Below are positions 1-10,873 of a stretch of DNA of 64,000 nt, in pieces. The notes under the pieces were generated by a model. The model saw only the letters and a program-made list of their open reading frames with translations, made no database searches and had not been told where the DNA came from. The stretch is from Limonium bicolor (lineage: Eukaryota; Streptophyta; Magnoliopsida; Caryophyllales; Plumbaginaceae), in the NCBI GenBank assembly GCA_023374045.1, contig CM041783.1, positions 90,865,298-90,929,297 on the forward strand. Reading direction: 5' to 3'. The first letter of the stretch is position 1. Every line of letters begins with the position of its first letter. The position numbers and the translations under genes are program-made.

Positions 1-1700
1 AGATAACAACCGGTGTATAAGTTTAATTGCTGTGTAGAATATGCGTTATAGGAGTTGTTAGCCGGTTTCACTCCGTATGATTATACTAGTAGCTTTTTTA
101 CCCTAGTTAAAGACAAGTTTTTTACCGATTAAGAAGAGGAAGAAGGAGAGAGTTATATATAGTGGTTCAACTAGTTCAATGCAATAAGTGAACTTAGTTT
201 GCTGGACCATATCTATTTGAAAAAGTAGCGTTCATTAATTTACTTGCAAGAATGAAATAAGTGAATCCTGATTTATATTAATAACTCCACAATTTTATCC
301 GAATTCAAAATTTATAGGATCTCAATAACTACCCAACCCAATTGTCTCCCCCACCAGTAGCTAAAAAGTAACCTTGGATAGATCTGTATTCTGTACCCCA
401 CCCCACCTTACGGCGCACTCCACACACACCCAATTTAACAGCAAGAGAGAGGAGAAACATTGGAAGAAGTAGACTAGAGTGATGGAAAGAGCACAGAGCA
501 CGGCGCCCCGAAATAAGTTTTGATGATTATTGTTAAAGGTGGAAACTTAGCTACTTTTCTCCCATCTATTGTGATAAATCAATATACGTACGTGACGGGC
601 CGGAATTACAGGTTCCGAGCTAGTTATCGATTTCTTGGGGTGGGGCTAATCAGTTCTTTACGCGATAAATTGAGTTTTATAATTAAGTTATTACCACAAC
701 TATTATTGTATCACAGATTTAACTTTGGAACAAACACTTATGTACAATTAATTAATACTTCCAAGAAAACAGCTATATAATCACCAAAATGATTGATAGG
801 ATCAGAACATAATTGCTAGCTTGTCGTCTTTGTCTTATGCAAATAGATGCCGAATATATATAAGAGATGAGAGAAACAATGATCATAAATTGGATACATG
901 TACAAATAAAAAAAGAAGCTTCGGTCGAACTAATTACTAGTAAAAAACTTACTTAATAAGGACTTTATATAACATTACTAAGCACATGGTGCTACCTACT
1001 AAATGCATGCATTTTTGCTTACTTTTCCAATTCCAACGAATTTGTTGTTTCACTCACTGTTGTATACAGAAATACTACCATTTTGATGACAATTCAAAGT
1101 GTAAAGCTTTTCTTATTATCAAAAAAAATCAAGCTGACATGGTTTCTCTTTGGGTACGTAGATTGAGATAACAATTTGAATACGAAAGATGTGAAAGGAG
1201 GGCCGGCCCGCAGTTAGGTGGGTACGCTCCCTCCTCCCAAGTGAAGTGTCTTCCATTAAAATTGCGTTAAATTTGACTACTCATATTCATATTAATTGCA
1301 TGCATATAATGTAACCTCAGCCACGAACGAATATCGTCAAGTTCCCACTCGTTAGTTATCCTAACGCCAAACCAATAAAAAAATGTAAATATATACCTTA
1401 AATTTATGAATTTTGGTTTTCATATTCCTTTTTTTATTAAAACAAAATAGATTTATTAAATTAAATCCTTCCTTTTGTTTCCTACCTCTCTTAACCTACT
1501 TTTTCATTTTTTTTTAAATTCTAGTTTTCATTTATCAGCTTGATTGATAGTAGTAGTATATTTTAATTTTCAAATACGTCATTGTCATCTAACAAACACC
1601 GCTAGCTAGTTGCAAAATGACCTTTTCTTATTCGTTTGCGTCGTCATCTCCTCCTCATTATTATTATTGTTGTATGTAGTTACGGTTTACCTTCCACCTT
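1..1700. other. AT-rich non-coding region upstream of the host gene
   Basis: No convincing coding sequence is seen. The region holds AT-rich DNA and short pyrimidine runs; from about 1740 there is a C/T-rich stretch typical of a plant 5' UTR leading into the gene at 1830. The distal promoter of that gene probably lies here, but I cannot place a TATA box with confidence. Short open frames at 520-780 and 986-1171 have no recognisable composition or motif and are left out. Confidence 0.4.
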
Positions 1701-1829
1701 CAGACAAACATAACACACACACACCACTACTGACTAGTGACTCTCCTCCCTTTCTTCTTTCTTTTCATTTCCCTTTCCCATCTTCCTACTCCAACTCATT
1801 CATTTTCAATGTATCCCTCCCACTCCATC

Positions 1830-2273
1830 ATGCCCACCACACTCTCATTCCTACTCTTCTTCTTCCTCTTATCACAACCTCTTCTACTCTTAGCCGACAA
1901 CGTTTGTCCATACCCATGCTACCCACCACCAACAGGCGGCGGCGGAGACGGTTCCACCACCACACCACCATCACCTCCCACACCATCCGCCGGTTCCTAC
2001 AACTACCCACCTCCCTCTTCTTCCGGTTACTATCAACCACCACCGTCAGGTAATTCACCATACTACTACACACCACCATCATCCTACGGTGGAGGCAGCG
2101 GTGGTTACGGTGTTGCTCCACCACCGCCTGACCCAGTCTTACCTTACTTTCCATTCTATTATAAAAACGGGCTTCATAAGGATCAATCTTCTGGTTTGAG
2201 TTGTCGAATTACGAGATTTCGCGCGGTGGTTGGTTCTGTTTTCACTATCTTTGCTCTGTTTTTAATTTATTGA
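1830..2273 (+). CDS. Proline/glycine-rich cell-wall protein, probably GPI-anchored (hydroxyproline-rich glycoprotein-like)
   Basis: This is a single-exon frame of 147 aa when started at the ATG at 1830. Residues 1-22 form a strongly hydrophobic signal peptide. The mature protein begins near a conserved-looking CPYPCYPPP motif, followed by a G-rich run and then Pro/Ser/Tyr/Gly-rich low-complexity sequence (residues about 30-105) with PPP, SPP and PPPP motifs typical of hydroxylated, glycosylated wall proteins. The last 18 residues are hydrophobic and follow a basic/polar spacer, as expected for a GPI-anchor signal. ATGs at 1737 and 1809 are in frame, but the 1830 start gives the cleanest secretion signal. 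It lies outside the repeats and looks intact, so I take it as a real host gene. The family is inferred from composition and topology; an exact orthologue is not identified. Confidence 0.72.
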   Translation: MPTTLSFLLFFFLLSQPLLLLADNVCPYPCYPPPTGGGGDGSTTTPPSPPTPSAGSYNYPPPSSSGYYQPPPSGNSPYYYTPPSSYGGGSGGYGVAPPPPDPVLPYFPFYYKNGLHKDQSSGLSCRITRFRAVVGSVFTIFALFLIY

Positions 2274-4430
2274 GAGACATGACATGATCAGCTTTACCAA
2301 TTTTCGTTGATTTGATCGATCATAGTGAAGTGAGTAGTAGGTAAGTGAAATTCTTAGCTTCTGGTTGTTGTAATTTGTTGTAAACTATATATATAAATTA
2401 ATCAGTATCATGATCTGTTGTTTGATTTCTGTGAATTCATCCACTTGTATAGTTAGTTGTATACAAGAATTGAATTGTAGAGATGAATCAACATTCCTCT
2501 GTTTCTTTTATTCTCTTTTTCCTCACAATCAATCATTCTCAGGTAACAAATAGCTACATGACGACCTGATTTTACTACTACTACTATATATATATAGGCG
2601 ACAATGGAAGAAAAAAAAGATCATAATTAAGATAGCGAAATCTGATATTGAATTCATAATCAAAGAAGTAATAGATTGGATTTGGATGAACACAACACAA
2701 CACAGACCGGAGTTGAATTTAATTTGATTCCTTACTAAACTACTACTCAAAAAAGTGATACTTCGCTAGCTGCTGTATACTTTTTCTCGAAAGGCAAAGG
2801 GGGAAGTTTGAAAGAAAACAAATGAAAAGATAGCTCGCTAAATATGTAGAGCTTATCTTCGTCTTTTGTAATGTTTGTTGCCTTTTCTTAAAAGTTCGAC
2901 TACTATCTTAAATCAACTTTTGGGAAAGTTAATAGGTAGCTCTTTTTCCAAAAAAAGAAGCCTAGGGAACCTTTAAACGAGAGAGAGAGCGTGCAGAATT
3001 AATACATACTATCATAATCTAAACTTCAGGATTCTACTGAACTTTAGAATCCTGTTGCATTGAATCAGTTGATAAATATTTCGAGGACATCCTCAATTTG
3101 GGAGATATCAGAAGACTCAATGTCAGTAGGGATGATATCTTAATGGTGAGAGGATTACTTTCTAATTTTGCTAGTATTATTAGAAGTGATACTCTTTTGT
3201 ATGACAATTACCTAACTAAGATTATCTGTAATTTGGGGAATCCTCTTTTTGAGAGTAATAGGGTGTGGTTCCCCTAACATCAGTATGACATGTAAACTAG
3301 ACTTGGAACTAGCATGACATGAGGGTTTTCCCCCTTGTGCTTGCTAGGTGTTATAATATATGGTCACAATGTTCATCAAAAAAAATAAAGTTCAGGATTC
3401 TGATTCCGGTTCCGATCCAGATGAATGGTTCTATCTCTCATCACTTGATCAGTTGCTTAGAAATCCTAATCAAGTAAACAGAGTAGTGATCTGGTGCAAC
3501 TCCGGCAAAACATAGTCCAATATTAATGACATCTTCTTCACTTTATCAGTTTTCACTATAACTTAATTTGGTAAATTAGTTTTTATAGAGAAAGGACAGT
3601 ATTTCATTTGAATTTCACAAACGATTACTTACATTTACCAAGCTCTACATTCAAACCCCCCTCAGATCCACCACATATGGGTTTGAAATTTGAATAAGAC
3701 GACCCTATTATTTTTGAAGGTCATTTAAACGTTGCCTCAACTGTACTCTAAGCTTGGTAGTTTCCACGCCATGAGATCATCATATCCAGGATCCCTCCTC
3801 TTAATGGGCTTAAACCAATGTGGCATCATCATTTCACAAACCAACGGACTGGACTCTTCTCCCCCGACCCATCTAAACTTGTATATATCTTCATTCCACT
3901 TTAGAGTGATTGCCAAATTCCCCTCTCTCCCTTTGGGCAAGCCTGTCAAACTAAGCAAAGAAGAATTATGATAATAAACAATCAAAACTTGAAACATCAA
4001 GATAAATTTGCTGACTGAAACGATGAGTTGAAGCGTTTGTACGATTAGATAATTATGACCTAGGTCAGTTTAAACTGGGTCCAATCAAACTTTTCTAAGT
4101 CAATATGGCATTTCTTATCGGACGACGAGTGGGTTTAGGTCAGATCATTTTGGGTCATGATTCATTCATGTCATTCAGTCTATTTTTATTGTACATTGTT
4201 ACATGGGTGTAATGTATGAAGTGGTTTTTATTTCCTTTTACACGTCACAAACTTGCATTGGTTCGAATATAAATTAAGTCCTAGAGCAAGGGCGTTCAAG
4301 CCCAGTTTTACCGGGCCAATCCAGTCTCCTAAACTAGACCCAAGACCAATCATAAAAGAAACTACAACTGTCGCAACATCAACCTATTAAACGAGTTGAT
4401 GATTCGTAAAAGGGACACGACGTCCATTTT
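2274..4430. other. 3' flank of the host gene and intergenic DNA
   Basis: The first 150 bases are probably 3' UTR (T-rich, with AT runs near 2380-2400). The rest is mostly AT-rich with no identifiable gene. A short open stretch at about 3070-3280 (plus strand) reads through without stops and ends at TAA, but I do not recognise it. A perfect 9-bp inverted repeat, CAGGATTCT at 3027-3035 and AGAATCCTG at 3046-3054, lies just before it. A minus-strand open frame at 3737-4000 has no known motif. Confidence 0.35.
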
Positions 4431-4888
4431 ATTTAGGGTATACTAAGTGCAGCCATTAAAAATTAATTTTTATGAATTTAAATTTTTATATGATATTTTC
4501 TATCACCTTAACATTTTGTAATACAATTTATATCGATGTTCTCAATTTTCAGGAGGAAAAAGTTTTTGACTTTCTTTTTTTATTGCGAATATTGTGAAAT
4601 AACAAATAAAAGATAGAATTAAAAAATAGATAATAAAAAAATTAGAACATCTTAGATTTTATAAATAATAAAAAGATCAAAAAATAGAAAGAAGTATAAT
4701 ATATTATAATTAATAAAACGGTAAAATTTAACAATAAAAAGAGAGGAGAGCACTATCTTTATTTTTCTTATATTATAATATAAGATTTAGTTATCTTTTT
4801 TTTTAAAAAAAAGAACAAGATTTAGTTATCAAAATCGGTAAGTACAGCAAACTTCGATATATTATGTGCGGCCGATAACAGTATGATA

Positions 4889-5187
4889 ACAGGATCGGCG
4901 AAGATATTGAAGAGAATCGAAAATAATAAATATAAAAAACTAAAGAACAGAATAGAAGAATTGATATTGAAGAAAGTAAAGAGCGGAAGTTAAAGACTGA
5001 TATTAAGAAATAAATGACAGTATAATAACATAAACCATAAGATATTGAATATTGAAAACTCACTTAGGAGCTAATCTGGATTGATATATTGATACAACTT
5101 AAACTTGAAATTTTGAGAGTAATGAGAGAGAGAGAGAGAGAGAGAGAGCAAGAGCGTTTTCACATTCGAAACTGCCCCTGCCCCCTT
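4889..5187 (-). repeat. Inverted copy of the pararetroviral leader (left arm)
   Basis: The reverse complement of this stretch matches about 13110-13400 closely, including the CT microsatellite, the segment leading to TTTCGAATGTG, and a run ending in CGCCGATCCTGT. The TSS-proximal end of the leader abuts the primer-binding site at 5189. The minus-strand sequence continues leftwards to about 4803, and possibly further, beyond the point where the right arm breaks off. The left arm therefore keeps leader sequence that the right arm has lost. Confidence 0.85.
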
Positions 5188-5188
5188 C

Positions 5189-5200
5189 TGGTATAAGAGC
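5189..5200 (+). other. Pararetroviral primer-binding site (tRNA-Met type)
   Basis: The sequence TGGTATAAGAGC differs by one base from the usual complement of the plant initiator tRNA-Met 3' end, the conventional origin of caulimovirid genomes. Its position just before ORF1 agrees with that role. Confidence 0.75.
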
Positions 5201-5380
5201 CAAATACGGTTCGTACCGGGTGAAAACTATCAAAATTAGGGTGAAAATTAATTAAGTGTTGGTCAGACCCTGAGAATGTTGGTCAGCGGCGGTAGAGCGT
5301 AAGACCGTGGTCCCGTTTTGGGTTGGTCCCGTTTAATTAATCTATCCTTGATTACTAGTCTAACCTGTTATGCACCAATA

Positions 5381-7230
5381 ATGGCTTCGAGACTTCGAAG
5401 TTGGCTAGATCGATCTAGATCTAGGAGAGAGTCAATAGTAACATCACAAGAAAGTATTCAACCAGTTGATTATTCAACTGGACAATACCTTCTCAAGATG
5501 TTCAACATATATATCAAATGGGTCCTCTTGATTTCAAGACAGCTATGTCTGTCAAGACTCATGAGGAAACTTTAAGTATTCAACAACAATATCAGACAAT
5601 ACCTCTTCTTTCAGGATCTTCAATATTTCGACATTTGCAGCAAGGGTATAGATATGCCCATTATGGAATGATTCAGGTAGCCGTAAAACCATTATTCAGA
5701 CAAGGTATCGATGCTCCAATATTCATGGCGCTTAGAGACAAACGTCTCAAACGCTACAAATCCTCTCTTTTAGCCATGATTCAGACTAATGTCTGTAATG
5801 GCCCAATATTCTTCAATTGCTGTCCCAATTTCTCAGTAGATCTCTCAGATCCTCTGATTCAAGATTCCTTAGTTCTTGATGTTCATCTTCAAGGAGATGA
5901 ATTTGAAGAACTTTCAAAAAATTTTGCCATTATCTTTCGGGTCTATTACAGACTTATGTCTTCTCAATTAAATCCAAGACTCAATAGGTCTCTAATCCCT
6001 CTTCGGGATGAGACCCTCCTTTTGCAAATCGATGCCGAAAGGCCAACAGTTTTTGTCCCTCGACGTTTGCGATGGGATGAAATTACCATACCAGATCATT
6101 TTCAAATTGCCATTCCACAAGTTCCAAGAAACATCTCCCGTACTACGGTAGATGATATAATCGAACAAAACGATGGAACTATCCTCCTTCGTTTCAGTTC
6201 TTTTAGAGAACGACCAAGTTCTTCTTCCAACAGAAGCTTCATAGATGCAAGGTCTTCCTTTTCCAGAGTACCTTCTACACCTAGAAGCCAACCACCATCA
6301 CAACCAGAAATTACAGTGGGTTTTCAAGCACCCATACCAACATATGTCCCTGAGGACAACGAATCGATTAACACCGAAGATCTTATGGGTAATATTAACG
6401 TTATCCATAACGCAGATTTTGAGCTCAGAGAAGAATATATCTTTGAACGAGAATTAGAACCAGAATACGAACCACAAAGGAAATGGTGCACAGATCTATC
6501 TCCAGGCTGTCGACAAAATCTTAGGCAATATTGGCGTAAAGATTGTCACAGGTTACGCTGTAACATGACAATCTATGATTGGTTGCCTTCATATACTTCC
6601 GTTCAACTTTCTCAACCAGATCCCTTTGAAATCCCTTCAATTAATGTCCAAACAAGTCTATACAAGAAGTGGACATTAGAAGCTAACGACGAGCCAATAA
6701 GCTCAATTCATCCTCCCTTCAACACCATCAAATTAGCCAGAGATGTTATAGCTACGCCTCTCAAGAAAGGAAGCAACACTAATACTCCGGTGGTAGCTAG
6801 TGATCTCCAAAAGGTCCATCAGCAACAAAACTGGACTAATCAAACCTTAGCCACAATAGCTTCTCAATTAGATCGCGTCTCCATTAGCCTCCACTCAACG
6901 GAGAAACAGGTCAGATTTCCTTCTGACATTTCTCGGCCTCATTTTCAACCATCCATTACCAATTTCGTACATCCAGAGACTGATTTGCTTTCACGCATAT
7001 CAGAAACCTTACAATTATTACCTTCTTCTTCCACAGCCAATAATAAACCTCTAACCAACAATAACGGTGTCCATACCCTTGACACCTGTCAGTGCCAATC
7101 AAGTGATGATGATTCTTCCACATCATCCTTACAATTGTCCCATATTGAAAATCAATTTACTGATCCAGAACCAAATACAATCTCCAGAATCACTACAAGA
7201 AACCCAAGACGTTCTTTCAAACGAAAAAAC
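5381..7230 (+). pseudogene. Pararetroviral polyprotein, N-terminal and movement-protein part (broken)
   Basis: The likely start is the ATG at 5381, which opens a basic N-terminus (MASRLRSWLDRSRSRR). A one-base frameshift near 5495-5510 moves the frame to the one open from 5518. That frame carries a 30K-superfamily movement-protein domain (about 5600-6130), with the segment around MALRDKRL and the following NVCNGPIFFNCCPNF. In this family the domain widens plasmodesmata for cell-to-cell spread. A Ser/Pro/Gln-rich linker follows (about 6200-6480), then a Trp/Cys-containing conserved block (6480-6620). A second frameshift near 7230 ends homology, and the ORF tail to 7362 is out of frame. The family call comes from motif spacing and gene order. 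Confidence 0.75.
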
Positions 7231-7231
7231 C

Positions 7232-8000
7232 CGCGGATTCTTATTTCCATACCACCAAAAATTATTATCCTCGTCCTACTCCTCCAAATATCCAATATGA
7301 AGAACGCTCCAAATTTGCTTCAGCTCAATATGACGGTGCTTCTGTCTATGAATGGAACATAGATGGAAAATCAGAATACGAAATTCTGAACACCCTACAG
7401 GAGATAGGCATGGCAAAGAATGCTTACAAGATGCGAAAAGTATCAGAAAAACATGCCGCCGTTACCATTGTTTCAGGATTTACGGGCCAATTAAGGCAAT
7501 GGTGGGATCATGCCCTTACCCTTGACAATAAACAAGAAATCCTGAACCATCAAGTTGAAGTCTATGATGGAGAAGACAGATCTTCCATGCAAGATGACGC
7601 ATGTGATTTCTTGATTATTACAATAAGTCTCCACTTCGTTGGAAATCCAAGAGAAGAATTGAATTCCAATAAGATTCTTCTCACCAATCTTCGATGTCCA
7701 ACATTATCTGATTACAGATGGTACAAGGACATGTATCTTACACAAGTCCTACAACGTGAAGATTGTATTGCTAAATTCTGGAAAGAACGATTTGTTTCAG
7801 GATTGCCTACATTGTTCGCACAACGGATTATCACCAAACTTCAAGAAGAAGTTGGTCAAGAGACCATACCTTGGGAAGAGATCGCCTATGGTCAACTTTT
7901 TGCCTTTGTCAAAAAAGAGGCCCTGAACTTATGTCAGGATCTCAAAATCCAGTCCAAATATGGCAATGAAAAGGCCCAAGCTCGTAGAGAAATGGGTTAA
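7232..8000 (+). pseudogene. Pararetroviral coat-protein (capsid) region
   Basis: This frame is open from the frameshift at about 7232; the first ATG is at 7410. It holds a capsid/Gag-like core: a YDGASVYEWNIDG segment, then a helix-rich part with QLRQWWDHAL and, near the end, WKERFVSGLP, the general pattern of caulimovirid and Gag capsids. It would form the viral shell. A stop at 7998-8000 is followed at once by a shift into the frame carrying the basic tail and zinc knuckle (from about 8050). Confidence 0.68.
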
Positions 8001-8049
8001 TCAAGAAAATTACTCCTCCATCCAAGAAATAAATAGTCCACAAACGATT

Positions 8050-8908
8050 CTCCTCCAGATCCAAACAACCTTATCGATCCAAACCACAATACCGTAAGCC
8101 CTATAAACCTTATCGTCAAAAGTATAGGACAAATCCTAAACCTACAAGATTTGCCTCCAAGAATATGACTCAGATCACATGTTGGAAATGTGGTCGCAAG
8201 GGTCACAAGGTGGATCAATGCCGTGTTAAACAGAAGATCAATGAAATCTTCGCAGACGACAAAGATCTACAAGAAAAGCTCTCAAAGCTTCTGCTACAAG
8301 AAAGTCCTAGTTCTCCAGAAGATGAGAATTACATTCACCAGATAGATCAAGATGCTTCAAGTTCCAGTTATGAATCTACAGATGATTCTTCCGGATCTAT
8401 TAATGTCATAACCAATGACATAGATTCAGCAGAACTTCTGTATGAACTCATAAACAAGATTTCCAATCCAGATGAGAAAAGGCAATATCTACAACAATTA
8501 GCCAAATTGCTTGCTTTGCAAGATTCCAAGAAAGCTCTCCCTGAACCATTTAGTATCTCCAAAACTCTTGACAAATATCCAATAGCATCAAGCAGCAATC
8601 TGTTTGGCAAGGTTCCAACTCAGGAATTGCAAAAGGATATTAAGATCCTCAAGCAAGAGATTCAAGCGCTTAAAGCCGAACTCCATCAGATCAAATTCGA
8701 TGGATTAGGTGTGCAAGCTCGAATTTCTCTCTTAGAAGCAAAAGCTTCTACTTCGAAAGATACCCCTGAAGATGTTTCTTCAGAACATGAATTGCCATCC
8801 AACTTGGGTGTAATTTCCTTACCATCCCAAGTCCATCATCCAGAAACCCAGACCATAATATCATTGAAAGATTTCGCTTTCAAAAATGGTATTCCAACAT
8901 CACACTAG
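8050..8908 (+). pseudogene. Pararetroviral nucleic-acid-binding tail with CCHC zinc knuckle, then spacer to protease
   Basis: The frame opens with a basic Lys/Arg/Tyr/Pro-rich stretch (8050-8160), followed by a canonical CX2CX4HX4C knuckle (CWKCGRKGHKVDQC, 8180-8221). This is the hallmark of caulimovirid coat proteins and binds nucleic acid. Downstream is an acidic, Ser-rich spacer and a predicted coiled coil (about 8620-8750). The frame stops at 8908. The protease follows in another frame, so another indel or stop separates them. Confidence 0.75.
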
Positions 8909-9190
8909 TAGTTGAAGGTACCGACTTCAGGATTACAATGGTTGCTCTTATTGATTCAGGAGCAGACCGAAACTGTATCCGAAGGATTAGTTCCTCACCA
9001 ATATTGTTCTCCTACTCGAGAACGATTAGTAGGTGCAGGGAACGATCCACTCAAAATCATTGCCAAAACCTCCAAACTTTCTGTCCAAAACAAGAATCTC
9101 CTTGTTAAATTACAATTTGTAGTTATCAAGAACATTAGCCAAGACATTATCCTTGGTCTCCTTTTATTATCCAGTTGTATCCCTTCTTGT
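8887..9190 (+). pseudogene. Pararetroviral aspartic protease (retropepsin), frameshifted
   Basis: The active-site motif LIDSGA is at about 8950-8964, followed by DRNCI. The reading then moves to the frame open at 8912-9193, which holds the family's second signature (DIILGL, about 9145-9165) before it stops. The protease would have cleaved the polyprotein. It is broken at least once inside the domain and again at its end, where the linker to RT continues in a third frame from about 9190. Confidence 0.7.
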
Positions 9191-9572
9191 TGATCATAAG
9201 GGATTACATGTCAAGATCAATAGAGAAAAGTATTCTTTTCTCTTTACTGAGCCCATAATCCAAAAAGAACTTAATGTTCTTCAATCCAATACTCTTTACC
9301 AGCAGATCAATTCCATTACCAGAAAAGAAAGCCAGCTTCAATTTTCTAAAAACCAACTCGCTCATATTCGGACAGCTGAGCGACTTCAAGATCACAGAAT
9401 TCAAAAGAATGTTTCTCAAATGGAGAAAACCTTTGAAGATGTTTGCGCAGATCTACCCAATGCATTTTGGTGTAGAAAGCGTCATATTGTTCATCTTCCT
9501 TATGAAAAGGATTTTGATGAACGCAATATTTCAACCAAGGCTCGACCTATTCAAATGAATAGCAGCATCTAG
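9190..9572 (+). pseudogene. Pararetroviral protease-RT linker
   Basis: This frame carries the connector between protease and RT. It begins around DHKGLHVKI, contains a polar helical region, and ends in HIVHLPYEKDFDERNISTKA and then ARPIQM, the usual entry into a caulimovirid RT. The stop at 9570-9572 comes from a frame change, since the RT frame (open from about 9579) takes over without a gap in homology. Confidence 0.65.
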
Positions 9573-10873
9573 AGATCTGCAAGAAAGAGATTCAAACTCT
9601 TTTGGATAAAGGTTTGATTCGACCATCAAAATCACCATGGAGTTGTAGTGCATTCTACGTCATGAATGCTGCAGAGAAGGAGCGTGGAGTTCCACGACTC
9701 GTCATCAACTACAAACCATTAAACAAGGTGCTTCAATGGATTAGATACCCAATCCCTAACAAAAGAGATCTTCTAGGCCGCCTTTACAAGGCCAAGATCT
9801 TCTCCAAATTCGACATGAAGTCTGGATTCTGGCAAATTCAGATTTCAGAATCAGATTGTTACAAGACTGCATTTGTGGTCCCGTTTGGTCATTACGAATG
9901 GAACGTAATGCCATTCGGTCTTAAAAATGCTCCATCAGAATTCCAGAATGTCATGAACGACATCCTCACACCATCAACTTTCATCATTGTTTATATCGAT
10001 GATGTCTTAGTCTTTTCAGATTCCATTGAACAACACTTCAAGCATCTCAAGACATTTCATTCGGTCATCAAGACTAATGGTCTAGTTGTTTCAAAACCTA
10101 AAATGAAGTTGTTCCAGGTTCACATACGTTTCCTTGGACACAACATCTATAAAAACACCATTGCTCCTATCCAAAGAAGCTTGGAATTTGTCTCCAAATT
10201 CCCAGACGAGATCAAAGAAAAGAATCAATTGCAAAGATTTTTAGGATGTCTTAATTATCTTTCATATTTCTTTCCAAAGCTTCGTCAACATTGCAAGCTT
10301 CTTTACTCCATATTACAAAAGAATCCTTCCCCATAGACTCCAGACCACACCAAGGTCGTGCAATCCTTAAAGCAATATACCTATTCATTACCATGCCTTA
10401 CCATCCCGCACCCCCAGGCCTTCCTGATTGTCGAAACTGATGCGTCAAATATTGGCTATGGAGGGATTCTCAAACAAAGACCTCAAGGCCAGACCAAAGA
10501 ACAGTTAATCCGATTCCATTCCGGTATATGGATCGGACCACAAATCAATTATTCTACTATCAAAAAAGAAATTCTTTCCATCGTCCTCTGTATTTCAAAA
10601 TTCCAAGATGATTTATACAATAAGACCTTTTTGCTCCGCATCAATTGTAAATCCGCAAAAGATGTTTTACAAAAGGATGTTAAAAATTTAGTTTCAAAAC
10701 AAATTTTTGCCAGATGGCAAGCTATTCTCTCTGTTTTCGATTTTACAATCGAATTCATAAAAGGGGAAGATAACTCCCTACCAGATTTTCTTTCTCGCGA
10801 ATTTTTGCAAGGAAGAAATAACAAGATTATCAAAATTAATCAAGATATTTCTTCTTCCCAGGAAAATGAGTGA
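9573..10873 (+). pseudogene. Pararetroviral reverse transcriptase-RNase H, with in-frame stop and altered RNase H residue
   Basis: The RT shows the fingers motif (LLDKGLIRPSKSPWS), FDMKSGFWQI, the MPFGLKNAPSEFQ segment, and the catalytic YIDD at 9992-10003. A single in-frame TAG (10334-10336) separates it from RNase H, which continues in the same frame. RNase H has its first Asp at 10439-10441 and Glu at 10568-10570. The position where the family carries its third catalytic Asp, before CKSAK, is AAT (Asn) at 10643-10645. The terminal GEDNSLPDFLSR motif is present. The frame ends at TGA 10871-10873, overlapping the ORF2 start. It would have copied pregenomic RNA into DNA. Confidence 0.85.

Noticed and set aside
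1610..2053. Alternative frame overlapping the proline-rich gene
   Set aside because: Composition is that of the shifted C-rich repeat; the 1830-2273 frame has a signal peptide, wall-protein motifs and a C-terminal anchor.
3737..4000. 87-aa minus-strand frame
   Set aside because: No recognised motif, no regulatory context, and an opposite-strand frame overlaps it; cannot be supported as a gene.
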